A stretch of 60,490 nucleotides of DNA, from NCBI GenBank assembly GCA_013115125.1, contig JABANN010000153.1, forward strand, positions 1 through 60,490, given 5' to 3'. Of the stretch, positions 1-11,932 are shown one piece after another. The translations under genes and the position numbers were made by a program. Numbering within the stretch: the stretch's first letter is position 1; each line of letters starts with the position of its first letter. The stretch is from Perkinsus olseni (Eukaryota; Perkinsozoa; Perkinsida). The notes beneath the pieces are model-generated. The model was given only the letters and a program-made list of their open reading frames with translations. It made no database searches and was not told the DNA's origin.

Positions 1-1406
1 CCCGTAAAAGCTCCGTAGTAACGGAGAAAGCTCAATTTCTGCGATTTGCATATCAAAAGCGAACGCACTGTATTTCGGCAGGTCATATCTTTCGCCGAGG
101 CAGTGTACTCGCTGTCCTTCAACGCCCAAGGAGATCTCTTCGCCATCGGCCAGGGTGAAGGCCTCCTCACCGTTCTGCACTTCCCTAGCCTTTCACAGGT
201 TGGTCCTGGAAGAATCATTCTCATGCTACGCGATACTGTAGGTGTATTCCCGTCGCCTATCTGCGACTCGAGAGAGAATCTGTGATGTTCGTTTTTCGGG
301 CGACGGTATCTGGCTAGCGGCCGCCTGTTGGGACCAGAAGGTCTATCTCCTCCGCGTTCAATATGGGGCAACACTGAGGGTTGATGTCAACGACAGGGTA
401 GTAGGGTTGTTCAGTCATCTTGCCTGACTCCGATTTTATCGCTCATCGTAGCGGTTCTCGTGTGTACCTTCTTCGACGATTTAACGTTGTTATTTTCCCA
501 ACGAAGGCGAACTGATACGATTCATGAGTCAAGATAAGATTCTTTTCCATTAGTCATCGTTGTTTCAGGCGGTAAAAGGCATCACCGTTGCCCTGCACGC
601 TACGTTGAGGGGCAATTCGTCTTCGCCATTGAATGTGATGTTCACCAAGGATGGGTCGATCGTTATGAGTAACAGCAAGGACACCCAGATTCTCTTCTGG
701 CGGACCAAGGATGGAGCTCGCATGACCTCCGCTAGCATGTAAGATTTTCTGGGGATTCTCCGCCCGACTGCGATCTTAGGCTAATCCGTGGCATGTTTGT
801 GAGGTGGAAGTGAGAGATTATTTTCCAGGTTCCGGGATGCTCGATGGCAGGACAACTGGTCATGCGTGTTGGGGTGGCCAGTGATTGGAGTATGGGCCGA
901 CCCCGAGTACGACCAGACTGATGTCAACGCAGTCCACCAATCATCCGGCAATAATACCAGCCTGCTTGCTCTAGGAGATGACAATGGTAGAGTGAAGCTA
1001 TTGAGGTTCCCTTCACCCTACTTGAACGCCAGAGGGGCGGTGTACAGCGGTCATGCAAGCCACGTGACGAATGTGAGAACTGTAATAGACCTTCATAACC
1101 CTTCACCGCAATTCTCAGGTGCGCTTTAGTCCGATTAACACTCTCGTGTCCATCGGCGGGGGCGACCACTGTGTCATCCAGTGGAAGCTGGTCCCAAGGG
1201 CCCGACGTAGTGGCCGGCATGCTAGAGCGGCCAAGTGCGCCTGGCTCGAGGTCGACCCAGAAGCGGACTTGGAGGACCCGCTGGGCATCGGAAAGGTCGA
1301 GAGAGCGCGGTCACCAGAGGTCACTTCTGGCCGGGCTTATAATGAGGCCATGAGGCAGCATAGGAATAATTCATCATCTATCAGGAACATGTTGTCTTGG
1401 GACTAG
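1..1406 (+). CDS. EML-family WD40 microtubule-associated protein, C-terminal part (5' end outside window)
   Basis: This is the C-terminal beta-propeller of an echinoderm-microtubule-associated-protein-like (EML) protein, a family that binds microtubules. WD40 blades are read from successive exons separated by short introns: VYSLSFNAQGDLFAIGQG near 100-160, VRFSGDGIWLAAACWDQKVYLL near 290-350, a blade with LNVMFTKDGSIVMSNSKDTQ near 620-690, and then GVWADPEYDQTDVNAV at 890-940. The last blades contain LLALGDDNGRVKLLRFPSPY, GHASHVTNVRFSP and VSIGGGDHCVIQWKLV. The order GVW..DINAV, GDD.G.VKL..YP, GH.SHVTNV and S.GG.D..V.QW is diagnostic of the second EML propeller. About 65 low-complexity residues follow the propeller before the TAG stop. 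The N-terminal half and HELP motif lie upstream of base 1. Exon borders are approximate. Confidence 0.8.
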
Positions 1407-1819
1407 CGGTCTGTGTTCTTACGTTGTGCTCAGTCATCAGTCGAGTTGCGTTACGCAGGAGGGATACTGAAAGTGAGAGATCCTCAGTTACGATTGTACG
1501 GCTTGTGATAATGCCGTATGAATCCGCGGGTTCAGCAGCGGGCGGATTGATCGATGCTCCCCATCCCGCCTTGCGTGAGCGTCTGATGTCGGGCGGAGCG
1601 GCAAATACCTTCACGATGCGGTCCAATTGCTCCAGGGTAATAGCGGTCGCCGAGGGCATGACGGTGTTCCTCATAAGGGCTTGGCGGGAAGAGTAGGAGG
1701 TCTATTAACATCGAGTGTCGTAGATATTCTTCGGGGTCAAAAGCGATTTTCTCTCCCTGTCTCTTTTGATAGAAACATTCTTTGCTGATGTTAGCCCTAG
1801 TCGATGTATTGATAACGGA
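1407..1819. other. Intergenic stretch between EML and CCC1
   Basis: No open frame here has recognisable protein character on either strand. It lies between the EML stop and the putative first codon of the cotransporter gene, and probably holds the 3' UTR of one and the 5' UTR of the other. Confidence 0.4.
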
Positions 1820-4800
1820 ATGCTCTTGGTAAAGCATCTTTGCTTCGAGGGCGTAACCCAGCGAGGCTCTGTCTCGTGTGCGGGCATTGGTCCAAGGAAG
1901 ACTGTGATGCTCTGTAGGCATACAAGCTGTTAGAATCGGATGGTGGCGACGGACTGAATCCATTAGGAGCCGGGGACTCCAGTGCAGAGGCGAGACCCGC
2001 TAAGAAGAAGAAAGGTAGTCCTGCTGCTGGCGGTAGTCTTCGCGGCTGGCATTGGTACAACAGTCTCTTGGCAGGTTCATTTATCGGAGTATTTGTTCCT
2101 ACCTGCGAGAACATGTGGGGAGTAAGTCGTTGAGCTTTTGGTGGCCGGCTCGGTATGTATGCTGTCCAGGTCCTCATCTTCCTCCGCTTCTTCACTATAG
2201 TCGGCAACGCAGGATTATTCCACTCCCTTTTGATCGTCCTATGCAGTTTCATTGTTGCCTTCTGTAAGCCCCCCCCCCGGTGGTCACCCTCCACACGCCT
2301 TTTCCTACTAGGTACCACGGCCTGTATGTCTGCCATGGCTAGTAGTGGTGGTCTGGTCTCTGAGGGAGGTCCCTATTATATGATTTCCCGTAGGTCTGGG
2401 AACGCGTTTCATCCATGAGGCTTAGCTCATAGCGTAGTTGACTTGTAGGCTCACTAAGACGTGTTATGCTTGTTGATGCTGCCGCTCGTTCCATCCTTGT
2501 GCAGGCACTATCGGAGCCTACCCTGGCGTGTCCATTGGTATAGCGTACTGGCTAGGCGGCACTCTCCTCGCGGTGATGGAGTCTGTCGGTGCTATCGATA
2601 CCCTCCTCATGTTGCTGCCCAAGGGTCCCAGCGGGGCTGTGATCCTGCCGGAATCAGCGTCGTGGCTGTCTCCTTTTCTGACACCCCTACCTTTATCATT
2701 CGCCCTCTTGTTCGTGCAGTTCCTCACGGTTTTCTTCGGCGGCATCGACGCGGTATCCAAGCTGGCTGTCCTCTTCATCGTCACTGTACTTGCCACCGTG
2801 GTTGCCTTCTTCGTCTCCCTAGCAGTTCCTGTATTCACAACAGGCGCCGACTTTCTCAGTGGCAACTTGTGGCCGCAGTACTCTGCCGGTACGAGCTTCA
2901 GTTCGATGCTCTCCCTCTTCTTCCCTTGCTTTACGGGGATACTTTCGGGAGCTAACCGTACGGATGTCCTCAAGGACCCACCGACCAACCTCAAGCGAGG
3001 GACCTTTGGTGCCATCTCCTTCTCCCTGGTCATGTACTCGTTATTCATGCTCCTCTGGGCATCTGCGGCGGACGCTGACAGTCTTCGAGGTAACATTGTT
3101 TTCTGCCAGTCTGTTGCGGTACGGTGGTTACGTTCAGGTGCTATGGACAACGGTCTGCTCTACAAGCTGCTGCTGCCGAATGCTCCAGTGGCCTTCGTAG
3201 GGGTCATGATCTCCTCGCTGTCTCAAAGCATGCAGTGTCTCGTAAGGTTGGCAGAGTTATTAGCCTCTCCGACCCACCTCCGGCTCAGGTTGTTGCCCCA
3301 AGGCTCCTATATTCCATAGCGTCTGATAACCTACTGCCACCACTCCGACCCATCGCTGTGCTGAGCGGGAAGTCGCAGGTAACCCTGGAGCGATATCTTG
3401 GCTCGGTGGTTACGCTTGCACGTTTTCAGGAACCTCATCGGGCGCTCGTGGTGACGATGATTCCTGCATGTCTTGCCCTAGGCATTCTCGGTTCCTCCCT
3501 GGACAGCATCGCTCCGCTGTTGACGATGTGTTTTCTGCTCTGCTATGCTTGCATCAACCTAAGCTGCCTCGTCCAGGTGAGTTCCTCGGGAACCCTGGTC
3601 CCCACTCACGCTCCGCTGTTTCAGACGGTCCTGAGCTCTGTCAACTGGCGTCCAGAGGGTATCCATACTTCCTACGGTCGAGCGTGGTACATATCCTCCA
3701 GCCTTCTGGGCTTCATCGCCTGCTGTGCTGTGATGCTCACGGTACACGTTGTGTTCGCCTTGGTTGTCTTTGCTATTTGTATTGCTGTCTACGTCTACAC
3801 CGACTACGTCAATGAGCGTGCGGCCTGGGGCTCAGGAATTGATGGCATCAGGTGGGCTGACGGAGCTATTTCGGGTAGCCGCACATCCGAAGTACGTTGT
3901 GTAGATACAACCTAGCACTGCAGACGCTGTTAGCCAAGGGGGACGAGCAACACCGCCGTGTCAATTGGCGTCCTCAGCCGCTGGTGGTCTATCAGGCTGG
4001 AAGGGAGGGGTAAGTCTATCACTATGAAATATCACATACCCGTTGGTTGTGTTAGAGAGTGTGACGTTCTGCTGAGCATCTGCAGCCAGATCAGAGGTGT
4101 CAGTAAGGGCATGTGCGTTGTCGCGGCCATCGCCGTTGGAGACCGAACGGACAGGGTAGGCAAGGCTCGCTTACAGAAGTGAATAGCACGGGTCCACCAT
4201 CAGCATCTGCAAGAAGCCCGAGGTGCCGAGGCTCATCTTCTCGAGCATAAGATGTCACAGCGTAAGGAAAGACCAACAGCGCTCATCAGTTGATCCGTGT
4301 TACCCCATCAGGGAAGCTTGATGGCTTTGCTACGGTGATACCTAGTCCGTCAATGTACGAGGGCGTCTCCAGTGCAGTGACCATCACCGGCCTCGGTGGT
4401 CTCAGACCTAACACTGTGAGCAGCTACTGCTAGAGCGAGGTGGGATGCCGTGGACGCAGGTCATTATTGCTTGGCCGGAGAAAGCGGACGGGTCGGAGCC
4501 GAGCAGCGGAGCGGCAGTTGAATTTGTGGGTTGGCGTTGGAAAAGATGTTCGAGTAAACTTGAGGCTTGGTGCAGGTCCGGACCCTCGAGGTCTGTCGAA
4601 TCGAGCAGAAAGCAGTGATTTGCGTCAAGGGTGCGTCTTCACGCTCTCTGTCCCGCTCCTTCTTGGACTACTTCGAGTACCCGGGCTACAGGGAGAGTCA
4701 GAAGGTCGGAACTCCGGCCAAATGCTACCAGTAATGAGAGTATTCCTGTCAGGTTGTTGATGTGTGGTGGATCATCCATGATGGCGGGCTGCTGGCGCTC

Positions 4801-7142
4801 CTTGCCTGGCTCTTCACAACACACGAGGTCTGGGTCTGGAAGACCACCCGGGTAGTACCGCATCTACCGCTAGCTCCATCGATCGTTGCTCTCCGCAGTT
4901 AGTCCCTGAGACCGTCACCCGAGGCTTCATATTGTCAGGTGCGAATCTTCGTAGTGATGGAGGAAATCACGGCGGAGCAGGCAGCAGCAGCCGGGCAGAA
5001 GCTAGAGAACACTCTCAGACGGAAGCGACTGTTCCAGACGGTTGAGGTGGAGGTCGTCGTTTTGGATGATAAGATGATCGAGCCGTACACCTACGATTGG
5101 ACTCTTCGCTACGAGAAGAGGGCGCAGTTCCAGCCCACGGTGGGTTGCATGCACGCTAGCGTCCCTTCGAGGAGGGATGGGGTCAGATTCACCAAGCACA
5201 CGCCAAGGAGAACGTCTTCCCGAGCCAGCTCGATGACCTCTTCTCTGATATGAACGCTAATAACGCTGCCGAGGACAGTGGTGACCACCCGGACAAGGCC
5301 AAGCCCAGTCGGGGATCGGTCGACGATCTTCCCGAGAAATCGGGGTCGAGGCCGTCAGCGATGGATTCGGATCAGCTACAGGTCAGTCACAGCCTCTCAG
5401 TGGGTGCAACTAAGGTTGATTCCTTCCAGATTGACGTGCCACGCTCGGCCGAGGCTGAACCCGCCGGTGTGCCGGGTATTAATATTCACGATGCGCAGAC
5501 GCACACCCCGAGGACGCCCCAAGACAGGCCCAGTGGGGATGATACCCGAGGCCTTGCTAGACGAACGTCCTTTTCAAGCATCGGTTCCCTCAGTTGCACG
5601 TACGGCCGAGATATCGGATTGCCGAGAGGAATCTCCCGTCCTTTCAGGGAGGGCCAGGCGGTTTATACGAATGATGGAAGGCGCAGAAGTCAAGTCTACA
5701 ACAGTCTTGGCTCGGTCGATGAAGCGGAGCTCCGGCAGAAGATAGCGGATTCCCTCCGGGCGCAGGGAGGTGAGGCGTCCCCGCGCGCGGCGTCTCGGAT
5801 GGGCTTCCTTACCTCAGTGTTGGTGAGCCCAGCGCGGGAGAAGCAGCTGCTGCGGAGTGTCGGCGCGCGCGTGCTGAACAGAAGGGCTGCTATGGAAAAT
5901 GCTGCAGGCAAGCCCGGATGGATTTTCGTGGCGCGCGAGATATTTCCTTCAGCCTGTGGTCTCAATAGCCCGTCGATGATGGGGTCTAGTATGGCGGCTA
6001 ACCCGGCCATGTTCGACCACCATGACACCAGTGGGGGGCGCTACAACTCAGGTCAGTCTTGGGCTCTCCTAGCCGGGAGCGTTTTCTGGCTCTTGTTATA
6101 GTCATCCTCCCGGGACTGGACGGATTGGGCCACGATAGTATGACGGTATGTTAGTCCTTTCAGGTCAGCTACTGGACCCCCTACTCCCGGGCTCTCGCCT
6201 GCCTAGTACGTGCTGAACGGAGATGGGCTTCGGTTTATCATCCTTCTCGCAGGTATGGTCGGTCAAACCCCTGTGCCGTCGTCAGCATTTGATGGAACGT
6301 CTCATGCGCCGAGCCGTCTCATGGCGCATAGGACGGGCCAGCCCAGCTTCACTAGGCTGCAGAGCCAGATGTTCTTGCAGCCGCCGCAGGCCACCGGTGC
6401 GGCTACCCAGCAAGAGCTGACTCCCACCGGCAACTTTGTTCCACACCCCGGCCCCGCTTCGTCTCGTGGCAAGGACCTGCCTTCTCCGCCCGCGTCCGGT
6501 TTGGAAGTGCCGCTCATGGTGAGTCCTGTCGAAGAGTTTAGATGCTGGTTCCATTCCCTACTATGGAAGTCGATCACTGCCCGCCAGGTGCCGGTGGAAG
6601 AGGGTTCAACGGAGTCAGTCGGACACGAGAACGATGGTTCGGAGCGGCCTCGCGATGTCTCCGCCAGCCACGATGACTGCGAGCAGTATTTCTACACGCT
6701 CAATCGGATCATCCTATCACGGTAAGGGACCCCTTTTTGGATTTAGATGGGACTCATTATCCCTACAGGTCCTCAGAGAGCTCCCTAGTCTTGATGAACA
6801 TGCCAAGCATCTGGTCGGTTGAAACAGATGATGACTGTGAAGCCTTCACTGCGTAAGTCTTTCCCGTCGTTTGTAAAGTGGTAATTCTTGCCTGACGTGA
6901 ACTAACTCTGCTGTTGTGGAATGCAAATCGCAGTTGTCTTAGTGTTTATGTCGTCCGACAGAGCCTCGCAGCCAACACATCGAATAGCGGGAGAGTCTTG
7001 AGAAGGGGGATTCTTTTCTTCCCAACTCGATCGACTTTGCATTTGCATCTTATGGCGCTTCAGGTACTGTGACTGCCTCACTGCGGGGCTCGAGAGGGTT
7101 CTTCTTGTAGCCGGCGGTCGAGACACCCTACTCGACTTCTGA
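1820..7142 (+). CDS. KCC-type cation-chloride cotransporter (SLC12 family), CCC1
   Basis: This is a plasma-membrane symporter of the SLC12 family that moves K+ (or Na+/K+) with Cl- and regulates ion and volume balance. Family signatures appear in order across about 15 exons. They are GVFVPTCENMWG then VLIFLRFFTIVGNAG (TM1), MSAMASSGGLVSEGGPYYM, GIAYWLGGTLLAVMESVGA, GANRTDVLKDP, SLSQSMQCL then VVAPRLLYSIASDNLLP, SLDSIAPLLTMCFLLCYACIN, and VYVYTDYVNERAAWGSGIDG. The cytosolic domain shows VNWRPQPLVVYQ, ICSQIRGVSKGMCVVAAIAVGD, VDVWWIIHDGGLLALLAWLF and a last exon (7064-7142) with LERVLLVAGG. A weakly conserved insert (about 5250-6700) separates VDVWW from SESSLVLMNMP. The first securely coding exon starts near 1920; ATG 1820 is a guess that splices in phase. 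The N-terminal motif fits KCC better than NKCC. Transport stoichiometry cannot be read from sequence. Confidence 0.88.
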
Positions 7143-7406
7143 TACCGCCCGTGTATGCTGCCACTACTGCTACGTCCACCCAACTAGATTTTTTTCTAAG
7201 CCGGAAGCTACTCAGTGGGTCTCTGAATAACAGACAAACCTGAGTAGACTGCTGCCATCAAGCGAGGAGGTTGGTCCCCGCTGTGCCCTATTAACTCTTT
7301 ACTATCAGTAGCTATTGCATCCACTTATTTTCATACTAACAGGAGTCCTCTTTGGTTCAAATACGCCGGGCCTCCGAGTTGGGGTTTCCGCAGTAGAGCC
7401 TTTGTA

Positions 7407-9675
7407 ATGTCAACGGCGGCCAAGTCTGAACTGAGGGACGATGAGTAGGTATATGGGCGGTCATGGTGCGTGGGGTTGGTGCCCAGCTCGTGGTCACTGA
7501 GACTGGTTCCAAGTATTCTTGCTCAGTGATCGGACGACCTCGCCATCGCCGCCGCCCTCGACAGTGGACACCGACCAGAGCTTGTTCGAGGCCGATAGGT
7601 TCCGCCCTGCTAGGTTGTTCCCTATTGGTGGGTTGACGCCTGTGGAAAGGCATGGCCTATTGAGATCACGCACTGTCCTCAGGCCTGACTGTGGATGATC
7701 CGATAAAGGCAGGGCTGGCATGCAAGAAGAAGCCACGGTGGCGGCGGAGACCCGTGGTAAGTTTGTCGAGTTCTCAGCGCTTCAGGCTACTCGTTGACGC
7801 TTCGATAGCTATTGACCCGTACGCGGAGTAAGTAGCAAGCGGGTTCCTTGTGAGCTGCATCTCTCTTCTGAACACGCAGCCCCTCCGGTGCATTCGCCCG
7901 TCTGGCGATCTTGTCGAGTAATCGCGAGTATCACTTTGCTTCAGGTACAACCCAATGGCCTCACGACTTACCACTGGGAGAAGGTATCGGACATGGATGA
8001 TGGAGAGCAGCAATCAGACGGCTCCGAGCATCGACCAAATTCTGTGGCTACCACTTATCTCCCGGCGAGGAGGGCTAGGGTGTTCCAAGGGGAAGAGGGG
8101 CTCATCCCGGACGTCCTGGACCAGCGAGTGTGGGTGAAGATAAAGGACGAAATTGAGAAGCGATTCAAGTGTAATGACGCTGCTGTTGTCTGACTCGCGA
8201 AGCTCTATAGGAATTAGCTTCGAGCGGGTAGAGCTGTACCGGTGGTCTGTTCCGTCAGGTACCTGTTCAAACAGTGCGACTTCGAGTAAGTCCCTCTTCA
8301 CCCAAGGGGAGTGCCAATACCTCCTGGAGGCCGCGAAGGTCTATGGTGGTCACGAGCGGTGGCCAGTAGTAGTCGATCGCTGGATTACCCGATGTGACTC
8401 CGACTTGAAGGCTAATCACTGTGAGCTAAGACCCTCCTCCTGCCACGGGCATCGGGGTCTCCTGTTGCCAGGCCCGTGTCGAGAACGTTTTTTGAAGAGC
8501 TTAATGTATGTTATGCTCGTCCATTTACTAGCGATTGAGAGGAAGGACGGCATTCACTCGATCAGCGATGCACAGCACAAGTCGTGCTCCTTGTTGGCGG
8601 CAAAGTAGGAGTGCGGCGCAGCTGTTGCGGCCGGACAGGCGCTGTCAGGTACCATAAGGATTATGATGATAATCGAAGGCAAATCTCGGAGAAACAGCTG
8701 AATCTTGACGAAGGCTCGAGGCTCCACTTCCGACTCAACTTTCGCAATTTACTAAGAGCGTGTCAAATACCGGTGGTAGGCGCCCTCTTCTGTCGGTTCC
8801 TGGTTATTGCGACTTCCCACTGGATGTCTTCAGACCAGCAAGTACGCAGAGTTCGTGGATGGCGTCAAGGGCGAGCATGTTACGAAGTCATCGCGGAAGA
8901 AGCGCAAGCGTGAGGTAGGGTCCTTGTTAGGCGGTACCTCTCCTGGTAGAGCTAGTGCTTGCGGTGGTGTTATTCAGGCCGATCCCTCAGAGATCCGAGC
9001 AGCCAGGAGTTGTTCGCTGTTCCCGCCACCTGTGATCGGAGCCAGTTTGTCAAGTAAGCTTGCTCTGGCCCTGTACCCAGAGCTTGGGTGCATCTGAGTG
9101 CTCGATCGTCCCTCGTCTTCAGCTACTAATATCCGGCATCCATTCCACTACCATATTCTCATGGCCCAGAATGGGTCCCTCCCGAATGGGGTAAGCATGT
9201 GCCTGTCACCCGGCTGTGTATCTTTCCTCGGAATGTTGTGATTATTCACCGTCGCCTCAGACACCTCGTACGGGGCATTCCAAGCATGACAGCGCGGCGA
9301 CGTGTGTCCAGAGCGAAGTCAGCACCATCCTGTCGGCTATGGGCTTCCCGCAGTTGCAACCCCAGTGCCGGACCCCTAGAACTAGCCGATTGTAGGTCCC
9401 AACCGTACCCGCTCCCTCGACAATCGCGACTCTCAGGTACGCCGTGCTCTGCAAGAAGATCGAGATACTAGCTATGCTGCGTGAAATTCATGCTCAAAGT
9501 AAGCTCGACGGAAGCGAATTCTCGGAACTGTCTCTTCCTTGCAGGGCGGTTGCAAGTAGAGGACCTTCATGCTGAGTACACTAACCTTACTCAGCGGATA
9601 AAGCTCCTCTCGAGAGCTGGCACACTACAGCGATCTCAGGCAGCTCAGAGGGCGAGGCCGAGATCGGCAAGATGA
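7407..9675 (+). CDS. Probable SWC4/DMAP1-like chromatin subunit
   Basis: This is a multi-exon gene that I match to SWC4/DMAP1, the subunit shared by NuA4 acetyltransferase and SWR1 remodeller complexes. The match is by order of short motifs, not by one decisive block. The first exons read in phase from ATG 7407: MSTAAKSELRDDD, then LFEADRFRPARLFPIG, then LTVDDPIKAGLACKKKPRW. NGLTTYHWEKV (about 7960) corresponds to DGAMFFHWRR of human DMAP1. FTQGECQYLLEAAKVYGGHE followed by WPVVVDRW (about 8300-8390) fits the SANT segment W.K.ETD.LF.L.R.FDLR..VI.DR. Near the end, VQSEVSTILSAMGF, an AVLCKKIEILAMLREIH exon and LHAEYTNLTQRI..LSRAG fit the C-terminal helices of DMAP1, which end ..LARAG. The middle exons (8420-9100) are unresolved. 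Confidence 0.5.
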
Positions 9676-9930
9676 ACTATTGTATCATCAGTTGACGTCG
9701 ACCACTAGAGGGAGTTGTGTTGTGTGAATTATTGGGCGCTCGAGAATGGGGCTTTTGTACCCCAATGTACGTGAGGGGTTCATCTCTACGGCTTCTCGAG
9801 CCTCGCGGACTCTATTCTGACCACTGCTGCCGTCGTGTAAGAATCGCGATCGAACCTCTGCGCGATTCAGAGAGCGCTGAGGGTGATGACTGCGGCCTTT
9901 GCCTTATCGCGGCCCTTGGACGACAGCGGT

Positions 9931-11046
9931 ATGTATCGCAGTTCTCTCAGTATGTTCGTCTCTCTGCTTGTGTTCTGCTGTCTCTTCACGACTCCATGGT
10001 GCTTCAATTGTTTCTCTGAGTATGAAGTGTCCTGGTGGGGAGCTCGAGGGGAAGAATTCAATTACACGTTCAGCGCGTCACACTTCCAGCTAAAAGCAAT
10101 CAACTTCTACGAAACTGGAAAGCGGCCTCCTCTGAAGGAAGCCTACGTGCTAGCCCGTTCGCCTAGAGACTTCGTTATGCGCATGATAGACGAGTGCCCG
10201 AGCACCATGGTCATCGCCTATGGTCTGCTAGCGGAGTCCCGCCTCTCCATCGACCCAGAGGATGCCGCCGGTCTGCGGTGGTTGGCGGTCTTCCAAGCTG
10301 TCTATGAGGGCATACCAGAGCCAAGAAGAGATTCTATGCTTTCTGGCTGGCCTCTCTACAGAGCCGTGGCCAACCTGAATGGGATATTGCAGTCGGACCC
10401 TATGACTGCCGAGGCCGTCTATGTAGGCTGCATGCCGGTAGAAACACTACTAAACGGCACTCGAATCACCACCTATGATACCTGTGCTGGTCCTTGGCAC
10501 GGCTGGTCATACTGTGAAGCTTACGCCGATTTCCTCCGGTCCGGCAAACCCGATGCCGGCTTCGTGCTCTTCCTCAATGGAAACTTCTCGGTAGAGTACG
10601 TCGAGCTCGTTATTCGCTCGATCCAAGCCGGAACGTTTCATGCGAGATTTGCGTATCTTGGAGAGGGTAGGCAGTTGAAGACCGCTGAGGCTGATGTCTG
10701 TGGTCTGCCGACAGGAGAGCGCCTGGCTGGTTACGATGGAGGCCTTTTCGTGACACGGAGGGACGCACTGCAATCCGTTGTCTCGTCCGGGATGCCTTCA
10801 TGTGACTGCGACTCTCTCGATCGAGTGTGGCATGTCCTGTTCGGCCAGCCGGAGGAGTATTCGCGAATCAGCGAGTCGCTCGAGATACCTATGGGGTTGA
10901 GGTTGAAGTACTTGGATACGCACACACGAGAATCTTGGCTCAATGCGGAGCTCGGACCAGTAGTTCCGAGCCGCCCGATGCCCATGCCTTGGGAGGAGGA
11001 TAGTGACATGGATTGGGGTGGCGGCAGAATCATGGACCCGTTGTAG
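9931..11046 (+). CDS. Secreted or type II membrane protein, function unknown (371 aa, single exon)
   Basis: An uninterrupted frame encodes 371 residues. ATG 9931 is preferred over upstream in-frame codons because it is followed at once by a hydrophobic signal or anchor (MYRSSLSMFVSLLVFCCLFT). The rest is soluble and contains N-glycosylation sequons NYT, NGT and NFS plus several cysteines (..YCEAYADF.., ..DVCGLP.., ..SCDCDS..), so it probably enters the ER. The segment FVLFLNGNFSVEYVELVIRS has the alternating pattern of a Rossmann-like strand and helix, and a glycosyltransferase-like fold is possible. I see no family signature and assign none. The C-terminus is acidic and glycine-rich (EEDSDMDWGGG). 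Lack of introns sets it apart from most neighbours. Confidence 0.6.
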   Translation: MYRSSLSMFVSLLVFCCLFTTPWCFNCFSEYEVSWWGARGEEFNYTFSASHFQLKAINFYETGKRPPLKEAYVLARSPRDFVMRMIDECPSTMVIAYGLLAESRLSIDPEDAAGLRWLAVFQAVYEGIPEPRRDSMLSGWPLYRAVANLNGILQSDPMTAEAVYVGCMPVETLLNGTRITTYDTCAGPWHGWSYCEAYADFLRSGKPDAGFVLFLNGNFSVEYVELVIRSIQAGTFHARFAYLGEGRQLKTAEADVCGLPTGERLAGYDGGLFVTRRDALQSVVSSGMPSCDCDSLDRVWHVLFGQPEEYSRISESLEIPMGLRLKYLDTHTRESWLNAELGPVVPSRPMPMPWEEDSDMDWGGGRIMDPL

Positions 11047-11270
11047 CATTTCCTTGCTCATTCGAGTTGTGTTATTCCCTATGGGGTCCTGCAATTCAGT
11101 CTATCGTCGAGTCTCTGAATCGGGTCCGGTCGTTTTCTGATGTTCCGCATGAGGCAAGGTTGGCCTTTAATGGCGTATCTGGAAGTTAGTAGCTGCATAC
11201 CGTCGAGCTCGGCCGGGCCGGTGCTAACAGCTAGCACTGGAATTCAGTTTTTGAGAACTTATTAATCATA

Positions 11271-11859
11271 ATGAGCGAAGCGGAAGTTGATTCGCAGCAG
11301 CCTACGGTTGGTCATGCCCTCGATGGACTGGCTCATCCTCGGCACAGGCTCAGGAGGCTCACCTCTTCCGGATGGTACCGAGCCCTTATGATTACTTGTT
11401 AGACCTTTCCATGATGCTCAGGATCCCTACACCAGCTGGGTCTTCATTCGCCTCGGCGATTCCTCGGTCAATGTCTTCTGTGTCCTGCTTCGAGCCAAGC
11501 TTCATATTCGATTCATGTGACTACGACGCTATACCTGAGGATGTCGAGGCTGACCTGATTGGGGAAACTCCGACTGTCTCCGAAGGAGAGGAAGAACCAT
11601 CTTCACGAGGTGACCACTGTTACCTCGCCTACTCTTCGTGGGTCAAGGATACTAATAGTGCTGCGACGACTAGGGTCAGCTGCGACCGATCTATTTGTTC
11701 GGTCTAGATTCCGACGGGACGTCACCGGCAGAGGCCGCTGCTAGATCATCGGAGAACTGGGCGAAGGTGAAGGCCATTACAAGATGGCAGCGACAGCTAT
11801 CGGCCACCAGAAAACGCAGAGCGAAGATGGTGAGATCAAGTCGTCTCTTGAAGCGATGA
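11271..11859 (+). CDS. Small charged protein, three exons, function unknown (147 aa)
   Basis: The frame starts at ATG 11271 (MSEAEVDSQQPTVG). Two introns, 11375-11421 and 11610-11707, have GT and AG ends and join exons 11271-11374, 11422-11609 and 11708-11859 to a length divisible by three. The middle is acidic and Ser/Glu-rich (DAIPEDVEADLIGETP, SEGEEEPSSR). The C-terminus is strongly basic with an IQ-like stretch (ITRWQRQLSATRKRRAK), which might bind calmodulin or nucleic acid. No domain is recognised. It sits 73 bases upstream of the SLC35-like gene on the same strand. It could instead be an unusual N-terminal part of that gene, but the stop TGA at 11857-11859 argues for a separate gene. 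Confidence 0.5.
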
Positions 11860-11932
11860 TCTTGTTCCCGGTTCGTAGGCCACATCCTTCGCCCTTCTCT
11901 ACTTCCTGTGTGGGGTAGGGTCTCATATACCC

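Noticed and set aside
7352-7364. ggttcaaatac, a possible tRNA B-box
   Set aside because: No A-box, anticodon arm or acceptor stem can be placed around it.
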